Of a DNA stretch of 64,000 bases, positions 12,441 through 22,896 are shown one piece after another. The translations under genes were made by a program, and so were the position numbers. Every line of letters begins with the position of its first letter. Within the stretch, counting starts at the first letter, position 1. This DNA is from Antilocapra americana (taxonomy: Eukaryota; Chordata; Mammalia; Artiodactyla; Antilocapridae), in the NCBI GenBank assembly GCA_007570785.1, contig ML664183.1, positions 19,267,368 to 19,331,367 on the forward strand, read 5' to 3'. The notes under the pieces are model-generated. The model was not told where the DNA came from. It saw nothing but the letters and a program-made list of their open reading frames with translations, and did no database searches.

Positions 12441-12747
12441 ACCATTTTGTCCTTCATTGAGCCTATCTTTGCATGAAATATCCCCTTGGTATTCTAATTT
12501 TTTTGAGGAGATCTCTAATCTTTCCCATTCTATTGTTTTCCTCTATTTCTTTGCATTGATCACTGAGAAAGGCTTTCTTATCTCTCCTTGATATTTTTTG
12601 AAATTCTGCATTCAAGTGGGTATATCTTTCCTTTTCTCCTTTGCTTTTGGCTTATCTTCTTTTCACAGCTATTTGTCACACCTCCTGAGACAGCTGTTTT
12701 GGTTTTTTGCATTTCTTTTTCTTGGGGATGGTCTAGAGCCCTGTCTC

Positions 12748-13119
12748 CTATAAAATGTCATGAACCTCCATCCATAGTTCATCAGGCACTATGTCTGTCA
12801 GATTTAGTCCCTTAAATCTATTTCTCACTTCCACTATATAATCATAAGGGTTTTGATTTAGGTCATACCTGAATGGTTTAGTGGTTTTCTCTACTTTCTT
12901 CAATTTAAGTCTGAATTTGGCAATAAGGAATTCATGATCTGAGCCACAGTCAGCTCCCAGTCTTGATTTGCTGACTGTATAGAGCTTCTCCATCTTAGGC
13001 TGCAAAGAATATAATGAATCCATTTTTGGTGATGGCCATCTGGTGATGTCCATGTGTAGAGTCTTTTCTTGTGTTGTTGGAATAGGGTGTTTGCTATGAC
13101 TAGTGTATTTTCTTGGCAA
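12748..13119 (-). pseudogene. BovB ORF2 remnant, endonuclease C-terminal part
   Basis: A 123-codon open segment carries GADCGSDHEFLIAKFRLKLK, the histidine-containing SDH motif of the APE-type endonuclease, followed by PFRYDLNQNPYDYIVEVRNR. The upstream part of the domain lies in another frame at 13199-13366 (GDW motif). Confidence 0.9.
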
Positions 13120-13654
13120 AACTCTATTAGTCTTTGCCCTACTTCATTCTGAACTCCAAGGTCAAATTTGCCTGTTACTCCAGGTGTTTCCTGACTTCCT
13201 ACTTTTGCTTCCAGTCCCCTATAATGAAAAGGACATCTTTTTTGGGTGTTAGTTCTAAAAGGTCGTGTAGGTCTTCATAGGACTGTTCAACTTCAGCTTC
13301 TTCAGTGTTACTGGTCAGGGCACAGACTCGGATTACCATGATATTGAATGGTTTGCCTTGGAAACAGGTGCTTGCACTTCTGCCGTTTCCATAAAAACAT
13401 TTCAGAATGAGATATATGGAGCTGACTTGATTGGACCAGAAACCAAAAGCCCTGTCCAGCCAAACCCAGCTCAAATTTGTCAAAACCTAATCCATCCACA
13501 GCCCTGTGAAAATGAAAATCAATGATTTGTTCTTTCAAGCAATACAAAATTATTGTGGCTAGATCAAAGAATATATTGTCTTTGAGAAGCCTACAGGCTT
13601 ACATAGGTGCACAGACATGATTCGCTTCTCTTCTAAACTTATCTCCACAAAGCA

Positions 13655-13850
13655 GTAGATGTCAAATCTGGCATGTATAAGAATAACTTGAAGAACATGA
13701 TACAATTTTGGATTCTCAGATACCATTGGCATAGATTCTGGCATGGTATACAGGGTGTAGTGCCCAGAAATACACATTTTTTGGAAACAACTCAAACAAT
13801 TCTGATCCAGGTGAACCCAGGTTTGTAATAGCTTCACCGTAGTATAGAGT
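13655..13850 (+). mobile_element. Possible MER5A-type fragment
   Basis: CTGGCATGTATAAGAATAAC and, at the far end, ATTCTGATCCAGGTGAACCC resemble the two ends of MER5A in the right order and spacing. The middle is poorly conserved, so this is tentative. Confidence 0.4.
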
Positions 13851-14165
13851 ATTAGTGATGGCAAAAGATTCTTGCTTGCAAAAGCTCACAGGGCTGAGAA
13901 AGAATTGACAGCAGAAAAACAAAACCAATATCTGTATATTCAAAAAGTCTGTATGCTAACTATGCCAGCAGTCACCTCCTCAGAAGGATTTGAGGTAACT
14001 CTACAGGGCACACCAAAATAGCGCCACAGCTGAACTGGCTTTGCCTTCTTCCAGCCTGAAATTCAGCCAAAGGAGTCATTCCTATGGGTCAGTCAGAAAC
14101 CTAATACATCTTCATTTCTTCTGTCGCTATCATAGTACCAGGCTATCATCAAATTAGAGCTGATT
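13851..14165. other. Unique sequence
   Basis: No gene or repeat recognised. Confidence 0.5.
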
Positions 14166-14488
14166 TTTCAGTTCAGTTCAGTCGCTCAGTCATGTCCGAC
14201 TCTTTGTGACCCCATGAACCGCAGCACGCCAGGCCTCCCTGTCGATCACCAACTCCCTGAGTCTACCCAAACCCATGTCCATCGAGTCAGTGATGCCATC
14301 CAGCCATCTCATCCTCTGTCGTTCCCCTTCTCCTCCTGCTCCCAATCCTTCCCAGCATCAAGGTCTTTTCCAATAAGTCAACTCTTCGCATGAGGTGGCC
14401 GAAGTATTGGAGTTTCAGTTTCAACATCAGTCCTTCCAATGAACACCCAGGACTGGTCTCCCTTAGGATGGGCTGGTTGAATCTTCTC
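14166..14488 (-). mobile_element. BovB LINE, short 5'-truncated copy
   Basis: A tail TTCAGTTCAGTTCAGTCGCT is followed by the last about 300 bases of BovB, ending abruptly after GGATGGGCTGGTTGAATCTT. It is the third minus-strand BovB within 5 kb, but its own tail shows a separate insertion. Confidence 0.95.
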
Positions 14489-15059
14489 TCCTAAACCAAT
14501 GTTTCTCCCATTAGGTTTCCCCCTTCCTATGTAACCTGCCTTTCTGTCACCAGTTTTCTCATATCACTCCTCAGCTCCTCTATCTATAGTTATTATTCAC
14601 CAACACTTTGATGTGATATCCAATATTACTCATAGTTTTTAAAGATTTTTTTTTTTTAGTGACAAACAATTGTATGGTTAAGTTCATCACCTGGCTATCA
14701 CTCAAGAAGCTAGCAGCCTTTCCCATCTTAATATTGATCACTTCAATAACACCTTCTGTGATAACATCTCATCCTTGACAACTCATCACCTTTACTATAT
14801 TTAGCTTGTGTTCAATTTAGTGGTTACCCAAATACCATCTTTAGAATGCCCTTTAATTATTTCTTTAAATACCCATTTGTTGTGTTTCCAAAATGGAAAA
14901 GCACTTTTATATTTGTTTGATATCTACCCTTAGAACTGGGATACTATTGATCGCATAGTACTTGGTGAACCAAACTGAATTGTGGCACTGAATTGTTACA
15001 CTTTGAAATGTATAATGATGGTAATAATAACAGCAAGTCAAAATAAGAGCATTTGAAAG
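14489..15059. other. Unique AT-rich sequence
   Basis: No gene seen. A ten-T run lies near 14649-14658. Confidence 0.5.
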
Positions 15060-15262
15060 TTGACTGAAAACTTTTTATGCCCTGGGTAATATGCTATTTA
15101 ATTACACTTTCTGTTTAATTTACTCTTTACAACAACCCAGAGGAAACTGCTCATAGTATTGTCCTTTGTCAGATGACAAAAGTGAAGGATGAGATTTGTC
15201 TAAGGTAGCAGTGCTTCCTGATGAGGATTTGACCTAAGACAGAGCAGTGGGCTATTTCTTTA
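15060..15262 (-). mobile_element. MIR SINE, degraded
   Basis: The reverse-complement MIR order is visible: CTCTTTACAACAACCCAGAG, GATGACAAAAGTGAAGGATG, TTGTCTAAGGTAGCAGTGC and GAGGATTTGACC. Divergence is high. Confidence 0.65.
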
Positions 15263-15300
15263 CCCTGCCAGTATTTAAGTGAAATTACCAGCAACAAGAG

Positions 15301-15411
15301 GGCTTCCCTGATAGCTCAGTTGGTAAAGAATCTGCCTGCAATGCAGGAGACCTCGGTTTGATTACTGGGTTAGGAAGATCCCCTGGAGAAGGAAATGGCA
15401 ACCCACTCCAA
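15301..15411 (+). mobile_element. Bov-tA SINE, 5' tRNA-like half only
   Basis: It begins GCTTCCCTGATAGCTCAGTT, keeps the tRNA-like promoter and the AGATCCCCTGGAGAAGGAAA linker, and stops after CAACCCACTCCAAT. The BovB-derived 3' part is missing, so it has lost its 3' end by deletion or belongs to a short subtype. Confidence 0.88.
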
Positions 15412-15447
15412 TTTGTTACTTTGATTTTCTTTACATCATTAAAATGA

Positions 15448-15512
15448 TGCAGAGTGGTTAAGGGTGTGCAATGAGATTTGCTAGAGTTAAAGCTTTGCCA
15501 GTTTACATTAAT
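15448..15512 (+). mobile_element. MIR SINE, first part, split by L1
   Basis: The head GCAGAGTGGTTAAGGGTGTG and a tRNA-like CTTTGCCAGTTTACATTA fit MIR up to its CCACTTACT point. The match resumes after the L1 at about 16760. Confidence 0.55.
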
Positions 15513-16442
15513 AATCTAAGCATAAGACCAGAAACTATAAAACTCCTAGAGGATAACATAGGCAAAACACTCTCTGACATAAACCAAAGCGGGATCCTCC
15601 ATGACCCACCTCCCAGAATATTGGAAATAAAAGCACGAATAAACAAATGGGACCTAATTAAAATTAAAAGCTTCTGGACAACAAAGGAAACTATAAGCAA
15701 GGTGAAAAGACAGCCTTCAGAATGGGAGAAAATAATAGCCAATGAAGCAACGGACAAACAATTAATCTCAAAAATATACAAGCAACTCCTGCAGCTCCAT
15801 TCTAGAAAAATAAACGACCCAATCAAAAAGTGGGCCAAAGAACTTGACAGACATTTCTCCAAAGAAGACATAAAAATGGCTAACAAACACATGAAAAGAT
15901 GCTCAACATCACTCATTATCAGAGAAATGCAAATCAAAACCACAATGAGGTACCACTTGACACCAGTCAGAATGGCTGCCATCCAAAAATCTACAAGCAA
16001 TAAATGCTGGAGAGGATGTGGAGGAAAGGGAACTCTCTTACACTGTTGGTGGGAATGCAAACTAGTACAGCCACTATGGAAAACAGTGTGGAGATTCCTT
16101 AAAAAACTGCAAATAGACCTGCCATATGACCCAGCAATCCCACTGCTGGGCATACACACCGAGGAAACCAGAATTGAAAGAGCCACGTGTACCCCAGGGT
16201 TCATTGCTGCATTGTTTACAATAGCCAGGACATGGAAGCAACCTAGATGCCCATCAACTGACGAATGGATAAGAAAGCTGTGGTACATATACACAATGGA
16301 ATATTACTCAGCATTAAAAAAAAAAAATTCATTTGAATCAGTTCTACTCAGGTGGACAGAACTGGAGCCTATTATCCAGAGTGAAGTAAGTCAGAAGGAA
16401 AAACAACAATACAGTATACTAACGCATATATATGGAATTTAG
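15471..16442 (+). pseudogene. L1 ORF2 C-terminal remnant, 323 codons open
   Basis: From about codon 15 the frame is L1 ORF2p after the RT domain. Codons 1-14 read flanking sequence. It holds the cysteine-rich C-terminal motif [19 protein letters not shown] (C-x3-C-x7-H-x4-C), then [21 protein letters not shown] run of nine A at about 16319-16327 shifts the normal end, so the last 40 or so residues (from NSFESVLL) are read out of the family frame. There is no endonuclease or RT. Confidence 0.9.
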
Positions 16443-16745
16443 AAAGATGGCAGCGAGAACCCAGCATGCGAGACAGCAAAAGGAATGCAGATGTATAGAA
16501 CAGACTCGTGGACTCTGTGGATGAGGGCAAGGGTGGGATGATATGGGAGAATGGCATTGAAACATGTTAATTATCATATGTGTAATCAATCGCCAGCCCA
16601 GGATTGATGCTTGCGGCTGGTGCACCGAGATTTCCCAGGGGGAGAGAGGAGGGAGGGAGGAGGGAGGGAGGTTCTGGAGGGGGAGCATATGTAAACCCAT
16701 GGCGATATCATGTCACTGTATGGCAAAACTAATAAAAAAAAAAAT
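15513..16745 (+). mobile_element. L1-BT LINE, 5'-truncated, 1.2 kb
   Basis: The sequence starts inside ORF2 and runs through the 3' UTR to an A-rich tail at about 16731-16762. It is nearly identical in wording to 58336-59560, showing that both are recent members of one family. Hallmarks of the 3' UTR are GTGGGATGATATGGGAGAAT, the purine/G-rich block at 16638-16684 and TGTATGGCAAAACTAATAAA. No clear target duplication was found. Confidence 0.95.
16651..16668 (+). repeat. G-quadruplex-type motif in L1-BT 3' UTR
   Basis: The pattern GGGAGGGAGGAGGGAGGG gives four G-triplets with loops of 1, 4 and 1. The matching block is at 59452-59498 on the plus strand and at 60712-60745 on the minus strand in the other L1-BT copies. 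Confidence 0.75.
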
Positions 16746-16759
16746 CTTGGGGAAAAAAA

Positions 16760-16880
16760 AATAAGAGGCGTATTTTAGCTACTTAAAACCCAGTTCACAT
16801 ATTAGTAAAAAAATAGAAATTGTAATATCACCCAACACATAGAGTTGTTCCGATCATTAAAGAGGAAAATTCAGAGGAAG
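16760..16880 (+). mobile_element. MIR SINE, second part, after L1 insertion
   Basis: TTTTAGCTACTTAAAACCCA, then TTGTAATATCACCCAACACA and TAGAGTTGTTCCGATCATTA align to the core and tail of MIR directly continuing the piece at 15448-15512. Confidence 0.6.
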
Positions 16881-18480
16881 GGTATAATTCAGAGGCTGGA
16901 CAGAGTACCAATTAAGGAATGTTTGATAATACAATGAAGGTGATGGTGATGAATTTCTGCAGAGATCCTCTTTCTGAATGGGTAAACACTTCTCCTAGGC
17001 TGTAGTCCTTTCTCTCAGGGAAAAAAAAAGATATGGTAAAGGATAGTCATTCATATTTAGTTTACCTGTATGTTTTTGTCTAAAAAACCCCCAAAAAACA
17101 GTTTTAGACATGGTGACTCTCTAGAATGATTTGCAAAATAAAACTTAGCATCTTCAGTGCTTTACAGACTCAACTTTCTGAAAGTAAAAATCTTGGATAA
17201 CTTTTTAAATCGAGATAGATATACATATTCATGACATTATGCAAAGGAAATCCTTGCAGACATGGAGACCTAGGACTCAGCTGAAATGTCTGTACAGTAA
17301 TTTGAAGGAAATCATAAACTGAAAAGTATACTAAACATACTACTCATCTCCCTATTTTCTTCTGTTCAGTACAGCAGTTCTGGTAGGTTTTTATTTTCTC
17401 ACTGAGGACTGCACTACTCTTAAATAAACATGATTATAGCCTAGAAGAGCTACAGACTGCTTCAGATGCTAAAAATAAAATAGTTAAAATGGAGAGACTT
17501 CAATTAGATGCAGGCTGCTCAACAATTTAACTTCTAATTGTCTTGTGGTTATTCCACAACTAGGAATTGACCATATTCCGTTTAAAGGAGATTGAAGGTC
17601 TCAGAAAAAAATAAGAAATGAAGTGGAAGTTTTTTCTTTCCAAATCCTAATCCCCAGAAACATGAGTAAAAATAATCATATATCTCCTCTAAAACAAAAA
17701 TATGGATTCAAGTCACATCTTAGAATTGTCTCTTCTCAAAAGAGCTTAGTATTATCCCAGTTATGGAGACTCAAGCAAATTGCTTATGAGTAATGATGTT
17801 TCACTGAAAACATTCGCTTCTTATTGAGAACGACAGTAACAAATAGTTCTTAATAATGTAAAATTTAGCTCAAGTTCTTTTCTCAGTTTCCACTTCATTC
17901 GTGAAAATTCTCAATGCCATATGCATTAATTGGATACTTTTCTAACTTGTTTTCTCAACTTTAGAAACATGGTGTTACTTTATAAAGTCTGACTATTGCG
18001 TTTCTTTTGGCTTGTGATACTGAATTGAAAAGAAGCAATTTTATAATTCAGTGTGAAGGCAAGTATATCATTTTTCATATTATGTTGGTGAAAAGGCTAT
18101 TTTAAAAGCATGTGAACAGTATAGAAAAAATATACATATATAGGGAAAAAATGTAATTATATATATTTATAGTCTTGCCACCCTCAGATGTAAATCCATA
18201 GTTATTTAGATATACATAACATTTAGATATTATTAGTATCCCAATTTCATGCACACTGAAATAAAGTCTCTATTATTGGGTGGGTGAAGTGAGTTTTAAG
18301 CAACTCAAGTGAACAATCTAGTTCGCAACACAGCATATTTTATTGACTGGATCTTCTAGGATTATGTGGATATTTTTTTCTTTCCGTACGTTACCTCCTG
18401 GGCTTCACTAGTGTCTGTATTCTCAATTATCACCTCACCTACTTTCTCTGAGCAAGTCTAACTTTGCGTTCTGTTTTAAC
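16881..18480. other. Unique AT-rich sequence
   Basis: No gene or repeat recognised in this 1.6 kb. Short A/T-rich runs occur at about 18128-18175. Confidence 0.5.
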
Positions 18481-18504
18481 CACCATTTACACACTGATGA
18501 TTCC

Positions 18505-18600
18505 AATGTGTGTGTGTATTCAAAATATATGCATATATCTAAATAAACATACACATATATGTATGTTATATATGTGTGTATGTGGTATTAAAGTTACCCT
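18505..18600. repeat. TG/TA-rich simple sequence
   Basis: Short (TG)n, ACATATAT and TATGTGTG blocks alternate, typical of a decayed dinucleotide repeat. Confidence 0.7.
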
Positions 18601-18870
18601 TAAGCTACAGAATCTTTTCATCCAGTTGCTGACTGAACATGTCTCTCCACCCTGAAGACCCACAGATGTTTAAAGTCAATATCCCTAAAACCAAACTTGA
18701 ATGTAAATGTCTAAATTGCTATTCCTTCTACCTCAGTTTTTCAATTGGTGGTATCTGTTCTATTACCAAACCAAAAAAAAAAAAAAAAAGAGGGGGGAGT
18801 TTAATAAATGCTTTTTCTTAATTCTTCCTTCTATATCCATTCAATCCATTTCTTACATGATTCAAAGTTT

Positions 18871-18990
18871 TAAACTACTTAATCTTTATTTTCACTTTCA
18901 TTAAAATAAAGATTTTAATAAAATCTTTATATTCATTAAACTACTTAATCTTTATTTTATTTATTTATTTTATTTTATTTTTTTAAATCT
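18871..18990. repeat. Local 22-base duplication, inverted repeat and AT-rich tract
   Basis: TTAAACTACTTAATCTTTAT with its flanking TT (about 18870-18892) is repeated at 18936-18958, 66 bases away. Between the copies is a perfect 12-base inverted repeat (18906-18917 and 18919-18930, arms ATAAAGATTTTA) with a one-base spacer. A TTTA/TTTTA-rich tract follows to about 18985. Confidence 0.85.
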
Positions 18991-19349
18991 TTCTTTGGAT
19001 TATTGGAACACCCTCCTACCCATTTCCTATTAAAAAAATATGTCTGATTTAAAAAGATTAGCATGTGAGTGTTATGGGGGATGTGGGGAGAATATAGTTT
19101 TATGTAACCTAATCCCCAATCACCCCCCATTTATTCCTCTTTTACACTATTCAAAATACTGAGAAATTCTAATATACCAAACTCTTTCAAATTCCTGAGT
19201 TCTCTCACATTTTCCATCAACTGAAGTGCTTTTTCTCCATTAGTTGCCTAGGTAATCCCCTTGTTTACCCTTACAAACCATACTCAGATTTCACTTCATT
19301 TTAAGACTCTTTTCTGAGTCAGACAGAATTAATCACTTCCTTTGTTCTG

Positions 19350-19955
19350 ATTATATATTTCTGTGTAGCAAACAACCCCAAAACTTAGTAGCTTAAACTG
19401 ACATCCATTTTACGATGTTTCCTGATTTTGTGGGTCAGGAAGTTGGGCAGTGCTCAACTGGCTGGCTCCTTACACCAGACATGGCTACTTGGTGAGATTC
19501 AGCTGGTAGCTGGGCAGGTTTGAGGATTTAACAAGGTTTCACTCACAAGCTGAGCACCTGGATGTTGTTGTCCTTAAGTGGCTAAGTCTTGTGTGACTCT
19601 GTTGGGACACCAGAGCCTGGAGCCCTTCAGGCTCCTCTGTCCATGGGATTTCCCAGGCAACAATACTGGAGTGGGTTGCAATTTCCTTCTCCAGAGGATC
19701 TTCCTGACCCAGGGATCAAACCTGTGTCTCCTGCATTGGTGGGCAGGTTCTTTACCACTAAGCCATCAGGGATGCCTTTGCATTTTGATGGGAATGATTG
19801 AAAAGCAAAGCTCAAATGAACCCCTATTTTCCTCCCTGTAGTCTCAATAGCTCTCCATGTGATGACTCCAGCAGAGCAATAGAACTTCTTACATGACAGC
19901 ATAACCTCCCAGAGACCAAGGAAGCAAGCAGCCAGTTCTCTTAAAACTAGGTAGG
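19350..19955 (+). mobile_element. Old mammalian interspersed repeat, split by a SINE
   Basis: TGTGTAGCAAACAACCCCAA, AACTTAGTAGCTTAAACTG, GTGGGTCAGGAAGTTGGGCA and GATTCAGCTGGTAGCTGGGC are wording I know from a widespread old mammalian repeat whose family name I cannot fix. It resumes after the SINE as CTCTCCATGTGATGACTCCA and AGCAGAGCAATAGAACTTCT. The strand given is that of the wording quoted. Confidence 0.55.
19568..19775 (-). mobile_element. Bov-tA/BovA2 SINE nested in an older repeat
   Basis: On the minus strand it runs from a tRNA-like head (CCCTGATGGCTTAGTGGTAA) via AGATCCTCTGGAGAAGGAAA to a BovB-derived 3' end. The older repeat is collinear on both sides, so the SINE is the younger insertion. 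Confidence 0.92.
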
Positions 19956-20445
19956 TATAGCCTAGATCACTGTATTTCTTTGCTCTATCAATCTTTTCTA
20001 CAATAAAGACTCATCTGGACTTTGAGATCTCATTTTCAAAACACTGTTCAGTATTTATTTGCTTCAAATGTAAGATACAAATTTCATACGATATACAGTG
20101 TACTCCTGAAAAATTCTTAGTAATTGATCATCTCTGTGATACACTAAAAGTCAAGGAAAGTTCCTACTGTCTGTTTATAACATACCCACATGCCAATTCA
20201 GGGACTGATGTATAAACTTTTTTTCTTTATTTTTTTAATAAGGATGGAATCAGGAATTGATAGAAAAGCAGAACAGAGTTGAGCACAGGAGTATGTATAA
20301 GGAGATCCAATAACTGAGTGACCTTAGTTGACTATCCATTCTATGAATTCAGAATGTCAATAGCTCACTATTTGGAATCACTCTAATTCTGTTATTAATG
20401 TTATCATTTCACCATATTCAAATCTATGTATTGTCAAATGCCAAA
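19956..20445. other. Unique sequence
   Basis: No gene or repeat recognised. Confidence 0.5.
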
Positions 20446-20447
20446 TA

Positions 20448-21499
20448 CACTTGACCCTTAAACAACATGGGTTAAAACTGTGTAGGTCCACTTACATGCA
20501 GACTTTTTTGAATAAATATATTGGAAAAATTTTGGAAGATTTGCAACAATTTGAAAAACTTGTAGATCAACTTTATAGCCTAGAAATGTTTTAAAAAATT
20601 AAGAATATATGTATGTAGATAATAGTCTATCCTTACACAGACAAAAAGTGATGTTTAATATAAAATTAGTGTGTTTTCTTACAACTTTATAATTTTGCTT
20701 TCAAAGAATTATATTAGAGTACATAGTCTGGTTTGACTAAAGGGCACAGAAAGCCAAAGTTGTTTGAATAACTAAGTAAATGAATGAATAAAGGAATATT
20801 GTGTGAGTATAATTCCTTAATAAGTTCATTCCCTTGTAATTGAAGAAACTGTGTATCAGCCTATCATCATAGGTGTTTTTTTTAAATGTAGCAATGTTTT
20901 AAACACTGTATTATGAACATGACTGTAATACTGCATACCATAAAAATCTTACAACCATTTATAATGTAAAAACAAGGTTATTTTGAAGCAATTATATCAA
21001 TTACACTAGGTACCATACAGCAATCAGAGTGCAGCTTCTTCATTATCATTGCCTGAACTGTTGTAACTGTGAAAAATATGAATTACTTTTTCACATTATC
21101 TTTTTATTTTCCATGTCTAGTGTTAGTAATATCCATAACATCTAGAGTGTTTTGTTTTCATATGAAATAATATTGATGTAGGTACAGACAGACAATATAT
21201 CTTGTAAAGAGATGACAAACTTATGATATAGATAAATACAGTACAGTATTATAAATAAGTTTTCTGTTCATTATGATTTTCTTAATAACATTTTGCTTTC
21301 TCTAGCTTACTTTATTGTAAAAACACTGTATGTAATGCATATAACATAAAAAAACGTGTTAACCGACTGTGCTATTGGTAAGGTTTCTGGTCAACAGTAT
21401 GCTATTAGCAGTTCAGTTTTAGGAAAATCAAAATTCAGACATATTTTTGACCTCACACACTCTGTGTCCCTAACTCCTTCATGGTTTAAGGGTCAGTTG
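20448..21499 (+). mobile_element. Tigger-type (pogo/Tc1-mariner) DNA transposon, complete ends
   Basis: The left end CACTTGACCCTTAAACAACA and the right end TGGTTTAAGGGTCAGTTG are inverted repeats. Their outer 16 bases match at 15 positions. Each end is bordered by TA (20446-20447 and 21500-21501), the target duplication expected of this superfamily. The start follows the Tigger2/MER2 wording (GGGTTAAAACTGTGTAGGTC). The 1.05-kb interior has no transposase frame, so it is a deletion derivative or decayed copy. Confidence 0.85.
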
Positions 21500-21501
21500 T
21501 A

Positions 21502-22459
21502 ATGATACTTTTTGTTTAAAAAGATCCTGCACATGTATCTCTACTGACAATTCTGTGTTGACTCTTCTCAGGGGCTCCTTATCTCTCCAGGGGTTTGGAG
21601 AGCTTCTGGATTGGTGAACAAACACCCACCCACATGCAGGGGGAGTGACATCCTCAAACTCCACAGGGACAGAAGCTCCTTACCTTGAGACTCTTTGAGA
21701 CCTCACCTTTTGAATTTCTTCATCTGGCTGTTTATTCCTATCCTTTAATATCCTTTGTAATATACTGATAATCTAGTAGGTAAACTGTTTTCCTGAGTTC
21801 TGTGAGCCACCCTAGAAAAATAATCCATCCAAGGAGTTGGTCATGGGATATCTCTGATTCACATCAGTCAGTCAGAAGTACAGGTAACGACCTGGATTTT
21901 CAGTGTTTAATTGATTGAAGGACTCCCAGCTGGAGTTGCAGAATAGCTTAGTGTGGGGAAATCTCCACACACATTTGGAATACAGAGTATTGCGTGAGTG
22001 GTGAGTAAAGGAAAATGACAGGGTTTCCTTTCATTACACTTCGTATGAGGTTTTACAGCAAACATCCTTACAATCATCTGAACTATTTCCAGTCTTTCTA
22101 CTCTAATCTATCCACACCGGCTACTCATTCAGTCTCCATGAAACAAGGCTATATAGCTTCAATTTGACTTTGACAATTGACCCTAATTTTTTTCCAGAAT
22201 ATGCCTTATTATTTTAATCCAACTAGTCTTACCAATCACTGTTCTCCAGGAATATGTTGGATATTTCTCACTTTTGCTCTAGCTTGTATTTCAAATACAT
22301 GCCTTACCTCGTTTCCATATCCGTGAGTATTTCACAAATATCCATCTTCTATAAAGCTTAAGTGAATCCCTGTATCAAAAGGCTCTCTCCTCACTTGAGC
22401 TGACATAATGCTTTGCTCACACTTCTGCTCCTCTTTATTGTTTCTTTAATGTGAGGAAT
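21502..22459. other. Unique sequence
   Basis: No gene or repeat recognised. Confidence 0.5.
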
Positions 22460-22640
22460 ACAGGCTTTAGGGGAAAATAAACATTGATCCCCCTACTATG
22501 TGAATTTAGGCAAGTATCCTAACTTCATAGCATCATAAACTCATGTGTAAAATAGGGTGGAAGGTAAGAGCCACTCTTACCTTGTGAGAATTAATGTGAG
22601 GATAAAGTGCAACAAAATTTATGAAGAGACCAATGCAGAG
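22460..22640 (+). mobile_element. MIR SINE, 3' part
   Basis: GTGAATTTAGGCAAGTATCC, then CTCATGTGTAAAATAGGGTG and GTGAGAATTAATGTGAGGAT follow the MIR core and tail in order. Confidence 0.75.
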
Positions 22641-22775
22641 CTGGCCCAAGAATGAATGACAACTATCATTCACATTAGGTTAGATATAAATTTTAAAATA
22701 TATAATTAATACAGTATATGACTTATAAATGACAGAGATTCAATAACAGACTTGAATTCAAAAAGTAGAGAAACC

Positions 22776-22896
22776 AGGAATTCCCTGGCATTGCAGTGGC
22801 TGGTACTCCACACTCTCACTGCTGAGGGCCTGAAAAAGATATGGTCGGGGAACTGAGATCCCAGAAGCCACATGGTATGCCTTAAAAAAAAAAAAA
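22776..22896 (+). mobile_element. CHR-type tRNA-derived SINE with poly(A)
   Basis: GGAATTCCCTGGCATTGCAG, CTGCTGAGGGCCTG, GGTCGGGGAACTGAGATCCC and AGAAGCCACATGGTATGCC match the short CHR SINE of cetartiodactyls. It ends in about 16 A at 22882-22896. The longer, reverse-oriented relative is at 42585-42860. Confidence 0.9.

Larger units (their letters stand above)
10822..13366 (-). mobile_element. BovB LINE, 2.5 kb, endonuclease to 3' end
   Basis: This is the longest BovB in the window. On the minus strand it begins (13366 side) in the apurinic-type endonuclease domain, with GKPFNIMVIRV and then a VLFIIGDW motif. It continues with GADCGSDHEFLIAKFRL near 12960-12900 (the SDH catalytic end), the linker, an RT fingers region with KWALGSITTNKANGGDGIPV near 12300-12230, and the C-terminal region. 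The tail repeat is TTCAGTTCAGTTCAGTTCAG at 10822. The RT centre around 11.65-11.7 kb is disturbed and many frameshifts are present. The 5' end is truncated, since sequence above 13367 is not BovB. Confidence 0.95.

Noticed and set aside
9683..14488. The three BovB copies as one element broken by rearrangement
   Set aside because: Each has its own tail repeat and overlapping 3' coverage, so they are three insertions.
15503..16294. A 263-codon minus-strand open frame that could be called a membrane protein gene
   Set aside because: It lies entirely opposite L1 ORF2 and recurs opposite the same part of two other L1 copies. It is kept only as a finding about antisense phase, not as a gene.
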